Part shown: positions 1-5,280 of the stretch, piece by piece | Layout: every line of letters begins with the position of its first letter | Position numbering within the stretch: position 1 is the first letter of the stretch | Source: Nitrospiraceae bacterium | GTDB taxonomy: Bacteria; Nitrospirota; Nitrospiria; Nitrospirales; Nitrospiraceae | Assembly: GCA_005793285.1 (NCBI GenBank) | Contig: SXPO01000151.1 | Coordinates: 1-6,862 of the forward strand | Direction of reading: 5' to 3' | Length of the DNA stretch: 6,862 bases | Translations under genes and position numbers: made by a program | Notes under the pieces: model-generated | What the model was told of the DNA's origin: nothing | The model's input: the letters and a program-made list of their open reading frames with translations, nothing else | Database searches by the model: none

Positions 1-1
1 G

Positions 2-592
2 TTGGGGTTGATTCCAGGAACCGGACCGGACTGGATCATCATCGGCGCTCACCGCGACCATTTCGGCAAGCCGGCCGGGCTGTTGTTCCCAGGGGCAGAC
101 GACAACGCATCGGGCACCGCCGTCATCCTGGAGGTCGCACGTGTACTCATGAAGGCCGAATTCCGTCCCCAGCGTACCCTGCTCTTTGTGTCGTTCAGCG
201 GAGAGGAACGGGATCTGCTCGGCTCGCGCCTCTACACATCACGCCCGCTCGCTCCCCTCGCCGCAACCAAGGTCATGATCAACATCGATCATGCCGGAGC
301 AGGCAATGGACGACTCACGATCGGCGTGACAGGATTGGAAAAAAGTGTGGCGGCGGAAGCAGGCCAGACGGCTGGGCTCAGCGACAAACTCGACCTCTAT
401 GGATTCTTTCCCGGCGGCGATCACGTGCCCTTCAAGGAAGCGGGAGTTCCCACAGTCACTGTCGTCAGCGGCGGTGTCCACCCCCACTTTCACCAACCCA
501 CCGACACCGCCGATACGATTGATCCGGAAATAGTAAAGTCCGTGGCCCGATATGTCCTCGCCTTAGCCTGGCAGCTCGCCAATACGCCGTAA
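2..592 (+). CDS. M28-family zinc peptidase, C-terminal part (5' end outside window)
   Basis: This is the catalytic domain of a metallopeptidase of family M28 (aminopeptidase Y/S type), which removes N-terminal residues from peptides using two zinc ions. The reading frame is open at the left edge, so the true start and any signal peptide or PDZ/PA domain lie upstream. Numbering from base 2, the zinc-site pattern is present in order: GAHRDH (His17), GADDNASG (the bridging Asp, D33 or D34), SGEE (Glu68/Glu69, catalytic base and ligand), NIDHAG (Asp96) and HFHQPTDT (His164). The GGDHVPF block at 138-144 matches the usual 'sDH..F' segment. All five expected ligand positions are filled, so it should be active. 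The usual Tyr/Leu of the GAHYDHLG motif are Arg/Phe here, a minor variation. The exact substrate cannot be read from the sequence. The next gene on this strand begins 271 bases later, so co-transcription is uncertain. Confidence 0.9.
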   Translation: MGLIPGTGPDWIIIGAHRDHFGKPAGLLFPGADDNASGTAVILEVARVLMKAEFRPQRTLLFVSFSGEERDLLGSRLYTSRPLAPLAATKVMINIDHAGAGNGRLTIGVTGLEKSVAAEAGQTAGLSDKLDLYGFFPGGDHVPFKEAGVPTVTVVSGGVHPHFHQPTDTADTIDPEIVKSVARYVLALAWQLANTP

Positions 593-696
593 AGCAGAGG
601 ACTGCCCCCCTTCCCCGCGTCCGTGCGTGGGATCTGTTCCCGTTCTAGCCGTACCAACACCTCCGCTACAACCTCCAGGTCCCCGGTCGATTTCTC

Positions 697-741
697 AGAC
701 AATTTGTCTTATCCTCCAGCCGGCCCAAAACAAATATTTGT
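697..741. promoter_or_regulatory. Two operator-like palindromes upstream of the Sel1 lipoprotein
   Basis: The intergenic stretch 593-863 holds two short dyads. Positions 697-709 read AGACAA-T-TTGTCT, with perfect 6-base arms around one central base. Positions 730-741 read ACAAATATTTGT, a perfect 12-base palindrome. Both are built from ACAA/TTGT half-sites, and their centres are about 32.5 bases apart, close to three DNA helical turns. This is the layout expected for a pair of binding sites for a dimeric regulator, but no regulator is encoded nearby and no convincing -35/-10 pair was found, so the role is inference. The rest of 593-863 has no gene I can support and no hairpin followed by a T run. 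Confidence 0.35.
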
Positions 742-863
742 GAAATGATCTCTATGTGAACGCTGTGATTCTCCAGGAAGAGATTGTGAAGTGGCTTGAA
801 TACAAGCGCGAACAGATGTTGAATGCCGCACAAATAATACTGCGCGTTAGGGAGATTCAGTTT

Positions 864-1922
864 ATGGCTATCATGTTCCCTGAGAGAATATTCACTGCCG
901 GGCTTTGCTTAATCGTTGTCATTGGTTTTCTGGTTGTTTCTGGCTGCTCAGCTAGCTCAAAGAAAGATCCGGAGGCGATTTACAGCGACGCGGCGTTGCT
1001 CGCCAAGGCTGGTCGATATGAAGAGGCTGCTCAAATGTTGAGGAAAGCCGCCGAACTTGGGCACGGCAAAGCGATGAGCGACTTGGGTGCGTTATACAGC
1101 AACGGCATCGGAGTTGCTGAAGATTGGGAGGAGGCGGTCAAATGGTGGACCAAGGCGGTTCAGGCTGGTGATTCGGGATCTATTTACAATGTTGGAGTCT
1201 ACCACTACAAGCAAGGCAAATTTAGCAAGGCGTTTTTGTGGTTTAACGAAGCTGCCCATCGAGGGATTGCTGCAGGAATGATGAGCGTAGGGTCTATGCA
1301 CATGAAAGGTGAGGGTGTGCCTGAAGACAGTGAAGAAGGATTGCGTTGGGTTCGCGCCGCTGCCAAGGCTGGTCTTCCTGCCGCAAAAACTGTACTGGAT
1401 CTCCATGAACGCGACAGTCAGGCTCTCGAAGACTCGGACATGCCTTATGTAATTGTGGTTGATACATGGCAACGGCTCTTGCCCCATGTGTTTGACGGCG
1501 ACAGGCACGCAGCATTTAGCCTCTTTACCAACGTTTCAATTGATCATGCTTGCGGAGGCGCAGCCATCACCACAACTAGTCCTTCGCTTGCAGCACAACA
1601 AATCGGCTCCTTACTCCAGTGCTCTGTCGGGACCGTCGCTAGCAAAGAACTGCAGCCCAACACCGAGAATTTACGCGCAGCGACTGTTGGAATTCTTCTT
1701 CAGCGATACGGTCTTGAGTTATGGAAGCCACCACTCTGGACCGATGAGGCCGTGGAAAAGGTGTCGGCCCTTAGCTCGAACTACGACAAGATAGCCACTA
1801 TCCGACACAACCTAGCAAAAAACCACTGGGCGGCTATCTTCGCCGCTTCCTATAAGAACCTCCTGCAAGCTGCACAAGAAAGCAACGCCCCCGTCCCGGA
1901 CTATTATGCGAAGGGTTTTTAA
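864..1922 (+). CDS. Sel1/TPR-repeat outer-membrane-type lipoprotein with unrecognised C-terminal half
   Basis: A 352-residue lipoprotein. I start it at ATG 864 because GGAG (851-854) lies 9 bases upstream and the protein then opens with a lipoprotein signal: a charged start, a hydrophobic run, then the lipobox V-S-G-C with Cys28. Ser at +2 favours the outer membrane by the E. coli rule. The frame stays open back to GTG 756, but that start would bury the signal behind 36 residues. Residues about 40-174 are helical repeats of Sel1/TPR type (for example ALYSNGIGVAEDWEEAVKWW and SMHMKGEGVPEDSEEGLRWV), which normally bind other proteins. Residues about 175-352 match nothing I know; they contain Cys230 and Cys253, which could pair as a disulfide. 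A hand count of bases 1201-1260 gives 45% GC, against 58% for 3601-3660 in the TolC gene, a hint of separate origin. The function is unknown beyond a likely envelope scaffold role. Confidence 0.8.
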   Translation: MAIMFPERIFTAGLCLIVVIGFLVVSGCSASSKKDPEAIYSDAALLAKAGRYEEAAQMLRKAAELGHGKAMSDLGALYSNGIGVAEDWEEAVKWWTKAVQAGDSGSIYNVGVYHYKQGKFSKAFLWFNEAAHRGIAAGMMSVGSMHMKGEGVPEDSEEGLRWVRAAAKAGLPAAKTVLDLHERDSQALEDSDMPYVIVVDTWQRLLPHVFDGDRHAAFSLFTNVSIDHACGGAAITTTSPSLAAQQIGSLLQCSVGTVASKELQPNTENLRAATVGILLQRYGLELWKPPLWTDEAVEKVSALSSNYDKIATIRHNLAKNHWAAIFAASYKNLLQAAQESNAPVPDYYAKGF

Positions 1923-1929
1923 CATCACA

Positions 1930-2352
1930 CTATGGAATATCGTCGAAGTCGGGGATCGTGGATTGAATCGGAAGGAGCGGGGCTGTTTGGCGCGGGGGAC
2001 CTGGCAAGACGAGCGGATTCCCTGTTTGATTGCCCCCTTGAATCAAGCCAATCGATAGCTGCGGCCCCATAGTCCCGACCGCTCCACTCCAGGCCTGACC
2101 GGTGGTTGGGTTGCGAAAACTGAATGTTTGGAAGTTTTGGCCCGGCGTATAGAGAAAGCCCTGCGTTCCCTGATTGTCGATATAGAGACTCCCCCCGGGA
2201 AATCTGACCAGCGGCGCCACGCCACCATTGAATCCCCGAACGCCCGACAGGCTCTGAGCCCAGGCGGGCGATTCGACAGCCCCTACCGCAATCAGCAGCA
2301 CCGCAAAACCCCATAGCATCGGCGCGGCTGAACGGGCAGAGACAAATTTCAT
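1930..2352 (-). CDS. Small secreted protein of unknown function
   Basis: This encodes a 140-residue protein that I do not recognise. It starts with a clear Sec signal peptide: Lys2 and Arg7, a hydrophobic core (about residues 12-26, WGFAVLLIAVGAV) and an A-W-A cleavage site after residue 32. The mature part of about 108 residues is rich in Gly, Pro, Gln, Asn and Thr, has almost no charge until the acidic tail DFDDIP, and has no cysteine. It looks like a beta-rich or extended extracytoplasmic protein. Start choice is uncertain: ATG 2352 gives the most typical signal peptide, but ATG 2364 and GTG 2367 are in frame and also open, and none has a strong Shine-Dalgarno. It is divergent from the TolC-family gene (65 bases between starts) and convergent with the Sel1 lipoprotein gene (7 bases between stop codons). 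A shared envelope role with the TolC protein is inference from position only. Confidence 0.65.
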   Translation of the reverse strand: MKFVSARSAAPMLWGFAVLLIAVGAVESPAWAQSLSGVRGFNGGVAPLVRFPGGSLYIDNQGTQGFLYTPGQNFQTFSFRNPTTGQAWSGAVGTMGPQLSIGLIQGGNQTGNPLVLPGPPRQTAPLLPIQSTIPDFDDIP

Positions 2353-2380
2353 GACAGTATCCATCACGGCAGATTATAGT
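2351..2380 (+). promoter_or_regulatory. Candidate promoter of the TolC-family gene, overlapping the divergent promoter
   Basis: On the plus strand, ATGACA (2351-2356, five of six matches to TTGACA) is followed after 18 bases by TATAGT (2375-2380, five of six matches to TATAAT). Transcription would start near 2387, giving a leader of about 31 bases that includes the Shine-Dalgarno AAAGGAG at 2405-2411. The -10 box shares four bases (2375-2378) with the minus-strand -10 box, so RNA polymerase should not be able to occupy both at once. Confidence 0.4.
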
Positions 2381-2402
2381 ATGCTCACACTCTGGCTGTC
2401 GA
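2373..2402 (-). promoter_or_regulatory. Candidate sigma70-type promoter of the small secreted protein
   Basis: On the minus strand, TCGACA (bases 2402 down to 2397, five of six matches to TTGACA) is followed after 18 bases by a perfect TATAAT (2378 down to 2373). The predicted transcript would begin near 2366, only about 14 bases before ATG 2352 and almost on top of ATG 2364. The leader is therefore very short or absent. This is a by-eye consensus match and is not experimentally known. Confidence 0.5.
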
Positions 2403-2417
2403 TCAAAGGAGTCAATC

Positions 2418-3983
2418 ATGGATCTCACTCCCTCAGTACGTCGCCTCTGTCGCACCGCGATCGCGCTGGCCGGTTTGTGGATCCTCCCGGCCCCGACCGA
2501 CGGCTGGAGTCTGGATACGACCGAACCACCACCGGCTGAACGCCGCGAGACTCTTTCGCTGGCTGATGCGGCGCTGCGCGCGTTGCAGCACAATCTGGAT
2601 ATCAGCATCAGCCGCCACACCAAGGAGAGCCGGCTGGCGGACATCGTCATCGAGCAGGCCAAATTCGATCCGACGTTCAGCATCAATGGCCAATACAACC
2701 GTGTCGCGAGCCCGCTCAACCGGCCGGTATTCGGTGGAACCGGCGGTACGCTCAACAGCATCACCACGTTTGATCAACGCAATCATTCTGTGACCGTGGA
2801 TGCGACACAAAGCCTGATCACCGGCGGAAGCGTGAATCTGAACTACAGCCCGTCCCGCACCAACGTCAACCAGGATGTGGCGAGAGGCTTCCTGTTCAAT
2901 CCATCCTGGATGGGCGGACTGGGAGTGACGTTGACCCAGCCGCTGCTCCGGAATGCCGGGATCGATGTGAACAAGACCTTCATCAAGGTCGCGCAGAACA
3001 ACGCCGATATTGAACAGCATGTGTTTCGAGACCGCGTCTTGACCGTGATCGCCTCGGTGGAACAGACCTATTGGGACGTCGTCTTTGCGAACGAGAACTT
3101 GAAAGTCGCGCAGGCCGCCCTCAAAGCCGCGGAAGAATTGCTGGCGACCAACCGCGCCAAATCAAAGGCCGGCATCATGTCCATTGTGGATGTGCTCCAA
3201 GCTGAAGCGGCTATGGCCTCGCGTGTCGAACAGGTGTTGGTGGCGGAAAAGGCCATTCGCGACCAGGAAGATCAGCTGCGACGGCTCTTGAATCCTGGCG
3301 AGGAAGACCTCCGGCAGGATGTGCGCCTCATGCCCACCGAGATGCCTGTCACCTCCCTGGATCCCATCAGTCTTCAGGAAACCATCGACATCGCCATTGA
3401 CCAGCGCCCGGAAATTATCCAAGCGAAGAAGAACATCGATTCGGGGGAACTCAACCAGCAATTTGCCCGCAACCAGATGCTGCCCACCCTGTCGCTCCAA
3501 GGTACGATGGGCCTGGCCGGGCTGGGCGGTGACTACGGTGAAGCCTTCACCAGAAATTTCAGCGGCGACTTTTACAACTACGGCGCGGGACTCGTCTTGA
3601 GCTATCCTCTCGGCAACCGTGCGGCCATCAGCACCTATAACAAGCGCCAACTGGAAGTCCAGAATGCCGAGGTCGCGCTCGTTCGCGCCCGGCAGCAAGT
3701 GATCATCGGCGTGCGTGAAGCAGTGCGCCGGGTCCAAACCGATTTCAAGCGTATCGAGACGACCAGGTCGGCCAGGATCATGGCTGAGAAGCAGCTGCAG
3801 GCCGAGCAAGAACGGCTGAAAGTGGGCATGAGCACGACACGCTTTGTCCTCGACTTCCAGCGCGATCTCGCCACGGCCAGAGGAAACGAACTGCGCGCCA
3901 CTATCGATTACAACAAGTCGCTCTCGAATCTTGCGCGGCACAAAGCGACCACACTGGACCGGTACAATCTTCAATTGGAGTAG
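2418..3983 (+). CDS. TolC/OEP-family outer-membrane efflux or secretion channel
   Basis: A complete 521-residue outer-membrane factor of the TolC family. These proteins form trimeric beta-barrel/alpha-barrel ducts that link inner-membrane exporters, through a periplasmic adapter, to the cell exterior. ATG 2418 is preceded at 6 bases by AAAGGAG. Residues 1-30 form a Sec signal peptide (VRRLCR then a hydrophobic run), with cleavage likely near residue 30. Two OEP halves follow. The first runs about 46-290, opening with LSLADAALRAL, with a strand/turn around TQPLLRNAG (173-181) and a long coiled-coil helix (about 195-290). The second runs about 315-515, with RNQMLPTLSLQG (351-362), the strand LSYPLGNRAA (394-403) and a second long helix (about 405-470) ending in the typical KVGMSTTRFVLDFQ. 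The length is usual for the family. No adapter or pump gene is adjacent, so the substrate cannot be inferred. It may be co-transcribed with the broken CPBP gene 9 bases downstream. Confidence 0.92.
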   Translation: MDLTPSVRRLCRTAIALAGLWILPAPTDGWSLDTTEPPPAERRETLSLADAALRALQHNLDISISRHTKESRLADIVIEQAKFDPTFSINGQYNRVASPLNRPVFGGTGGTLNSITTFDQRNHSVTVDATQSLITGGSVNLNYSPSRTNVNQDVARGFLFNPSWMGGLGVTLTQPLLRNAGIDVNKTFIKVAQNNADIEQHVFRDRVLTVIASVEQTYWDVVFANENLKVAQAALKAAEELLATNRAKSKAGIMSIVDVLQAEAAMASRVEQVLVAEKAIRDQEDQLRRLLNPGEEDLRQDVRLMPTEMPVTSLDPISLQETIDIAIDQRPEIIQAKKNIDSGELNQQFARNQMLPTLSLQGTMGLAGLGGDYGEAFTRNFSGDFYNYGAGLVLSYPLGNRAAISTYNKRQLEVQNAEVALVRARQQVIIGVREAVRRVQTDFKRIETTRSARIMAEKQLQAEQERLKVGMSTTRFVLDFQRDLATARGNELRATIDYNKSLSNLARHKATTLDRYNLQLE

Positions 3984-3992
3984 CCACGGACG

Positions 3993-4696
3993 ATGCCACC
4001 AGAGCCGGATCGGCTCGTTTACACTCCGGCGTCGGAATGGGGAGTGGCGCTTGCCCTCGTGCCCCTTGCCGCAACGCTCACGTACTACGCCCTTCCCGCA
4101 TCACTCCAAGCCCAAACCTCTGTTCAGTTTGCTCCGTAACTGCTCGCCTATACCGCGCTATTCCTCTGGGCTTCCCGCAATTCAGCCGCGCAGGTTCGAC
4201 TTGGGCTCGACCAGGCAAACGTACGAACCGGCCTGCGCCATGGACTGGCAACCGGCCTCGTGCTCGGCAGCCTGAATACCTGCGTGATGCTCGCACTCTT
4301 TCCCTTTCTCGGTTACGACATCACCTTCTTACGACAGACCCCACATGGCCTACTCCCCCTGTTTGTCATGATCCCTTGGATGATTGGGAGTATCGCGATC
4401 TTCGTAGAACTCAACTTCCGAGGTTTCATCCTGGGCAGACTTGCTGCGCTGGAGTCCCGCCTATCGAGATCCGACATAGAGAGCCGCTTCTCACCTCTGG
4501 CCTGCTCACCACGGCGCTGCTCTTTGCCTTCGATCCGTTTATGGTACATCCGTTTCAGCACCTCCACTGGATCGCCGTATGGGATGGGCTGATTTGGGGT
4601 ACGATCCGGCTGCGGACAGGCAATCTCTACACCACCATCGTTGCGCATGCGGTCGAAGTCCTCATCATGTATAGTGCGGTAAAAATGACGATCTAG
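3993..4696 (+). pseudogene. CPBP-type intramembrane protease gene, broken by an in-frame stop and a frameshift
   Basis: Read from ATG 3993, the frame gives a plausible hydrophobic N-terminus (EWGVALALVPLAATLTYYAL) for 48 codons and meets TAA at 4137-4139. It then continues in the same frame with convincing membrane protein (LLAYTALFLWASR, then PLFVMIPWMIGSIAIFVELN) to about 4480. The rest is in another frame (LLTSGLLTTALLFAFDPFMV, then GNLYTTIVAHAVEVL) and ends at TAG 4696. A loss of one base between about 4450 and 4490 would explain the shift, and one C-to-T change (CAA to TAA) would explain the stop. Together the parts make about 234 residues, normal for the CPBP (CAAX protease and bacteriocin-processing) family. 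The EExxxR motif is VELNFR (first Glu replaced; Glu codon 4407-4409) and the HxxxN-type motif is HAVEV. An internal GTG start at 4260 could still give a fragment. Sequencing error is possible but would need two separate mistakes. Confidence 0.7.
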
Positions 4697-4737
4697 CCTA
4701 TTGCGTGAGGCTTATCTCATGAAGCCCGCTTCGCCGA

Positions 4738-4752
4738 CTCAGCGAGGCTGAG
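4738..4752. other. Short perfect hairpin after the CPBP pseudogene
   Basis: CTCAGC-GAG-GCTGAG forms a 6-base-pair stem with a 3-base loop, 41 bases past the CPBP stop. There is no T run after it on either strand, so it is not a standard intrinsic terminator. It could still slow transcription or mark an mRNA end. Apart from this and the heptamer repeat that follows, the stretch 4697-4835 shows no gene. Confidence 0.3.
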
Positions 4753-4795
4753 CGTGACGCACAGGACAGAAGAAGAGGGCCTGTAGTTTTGTTTG

Positions 4796-4825
4796 CGAGA
4801 TACGAGATACGCGGCACGAGATACG
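4796..4825. repeat. Tandem heptamer repeat CGAGATA
   Basis: The unit CGAGATA begins at 4796, 4803 and 4817, with a degraded unit (CGCGGCA) at 4810, so four heptamers run in exact register and end with CG at 4824-4825. It lies just ahead of the ribosome site of the small membrane protein gene. It can be read through in frame as coding sequence, but the product (RDTRYAARDT) is charged and unlike the membrane protein that follows, so I treat it as non-coding. Confidence 0.6.
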
Positions 4826-4835
4826 TTTCACAAAG

Positions 4836-4849
4836 AAGGAGGTCCTGTG
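4836..4849 (+). promoter_or_regulatory. Strong Shine-Dalgarno that sets the start of the small membrane protein
   Basis: AAGGAGG at 4836-4842 is a perfect anti-16S match and lies 4 bases before GTG 4847. The spacing is short but workable, and it argues against the longer frame opening upstream in the heptamer repeat. GTG 4856 is the next in-frame alternative, at a spacing of 13 bases. Confidence 0.6.
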
Positions 4850-5185
4850 AATGACGTGGTGAAGTATGCCCTGTACTTTTTGCTGGGCGGAACGATCGTC
4901 AGCATTTCGGTCTACCTTGGCTCGCAAGGTAAATCGTTTCTGGCCGCCTTTGCCAGCACCTTTCCGGCTATTACCGGCGCAACTTTTGTGCTGATGTATC
5001 TGAACGGAGGGAGCGACGCGATCGTCAGTTACGCCAAGAATCTGCTGTGGTTTGTCCCGCCCTGGATCGTCTATGTCCTGTCCATGATCGCTGGCGTTCC
5101 CCGCTTCGGCTTCTGGCCGGCGATGGTCGGCTCACTCGCGCTGTATATGAGCTGTGTCGGTGCTGTACGGCTCTGGCTGCGCTGA
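4847..5185 (+). CDS. Small four-helix membrane protein, GlpM/DUF3147-like
   Basis: A 112-residue integral membrane protein starting at GTG 4847, behind a strong Shine-Dalgarno. Four hydrophobic segments are visible at about residues 6-24, 31-51, 65-83 and 89-109. Short polar links include GSQGKS (25-30) and NGGSDA (53-58). Hydrophobic layout, size and the opening YFLLGGTIVS recall the GlpM/DUF3147 group of small inner-membrane proteins, whose biochemical role is unclear; that match is from memory and moderate. It has no signal peptide, cysteine pair or catalytic motif. The gene stands alone between the CPBP pseudogene and uvrA, both on the same strand, with 150 and 95 bases of spacing, so operon membership is doubtful. 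Confidence 0.7.
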   Translation: MNDVVKYALYFLLGGTIVSISVYLGSQGKSFLAAFASTFPAITGATFVLMYLNGGSDAIVSYAKNLLWFVPPWIVYVLSMIAGVPRFGFWPAMVGSLALYMSCVGAVRLWLR

Positions 5186-5207
5186 TACCGAGCGCAGGCC
5201 CCGTGAC

Positions 5208-5235
5208 TTTCCCGCTTCGCGTTGAAGCAGGGAAA
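5208..5235. other. Bulged hairpin between the small membrane protein gene and uvrA
   Basis: TTTCCCGCTTC pairs with GAAGC-A-GGGAAA around the loop GCGTT: 11 base pairs with a single bulged A at 5229. It sits 22 bases after the membrane protein stop codon, where a transcript end would be expected. No T run follows on the plus strand, so if it terminates transcription it does so weakly or with a factor such as Rho. Confidence 0.4.
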
Positions 5236-5250
5236 AGAGCCTGCTAGGAT
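5222..5250 (+). promoter_or_regulatory. Weak candidate uvrA promoter
   Basis: TTGAAG (5222-5227) and TAGGAT (5245-5250) are separated by 17 bases, and TGC directly ahead of the second box fits an extended -10. Each box matches consensus at four of six positions. The -35 box lies inside the hairpin at 5208-5235. I see no CTG-N10-CAG or GAAC-N4-GTTC LexA-type site here, so SOS control is not indicated by these two patterns. Confidence 0.25.
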
Positions 5251-5280
5251 CGTTCATTTACCGAGTCTGGAGCTTGTCTG

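Noticed and set aside
651..719. Three CCTCC motifs as a ribosome-site-masking leader
   Set aside because: Five-base motifs are expected often by chance in this composition, and no stable pairing with the GGAG at 851-854 is evident over more than a few bases.
1925..2767. Minus-strand open frame of 280 codons overlapping the secreted protein and the start of the TolC gene
   Set aside because: It lies antisense to a well-supported TolC signal peptide and N-terminal domain and in a different frame from the signal-peptide-bearing secreted protein; its product is Arg/Ser-rich with no recognisable domain, typical of a GC-rich shadow frame.
3162..3974. Minus-strand open frame of 270 codons inside the TolC gene
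   Set aside because: It is fully antisense to conserved TolC-family coding sequence, has no ribosome site I can see and no recognisable domain.
4037..4696. Single open frame of 219 codons as an intact gene
   Set aside because: Only its last 70 or so residues look like CPBP membrane protein. The first part is Pro/Arg/Ser-rich and is out of frame with the well-formed membrane segments read from 3993, so it is a product of the frameshift.
4796..4825. CRISPR-like repeat
   Set aside because: Units are only 7 bases, directly abutting, with no spacers and no cas genes in the window.
4793..4846. Longer N-terminus for the small membrane protein
   Set aside because: The extension is translated from the heptamer repeat and through the strong Shine-Dalgarno; GTG 4847 directly behind AAGGAGG is better supported.
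5208..5235. Standard intrinsic terminator
   Set aside because: The stem is good but no T run follows on either strand.
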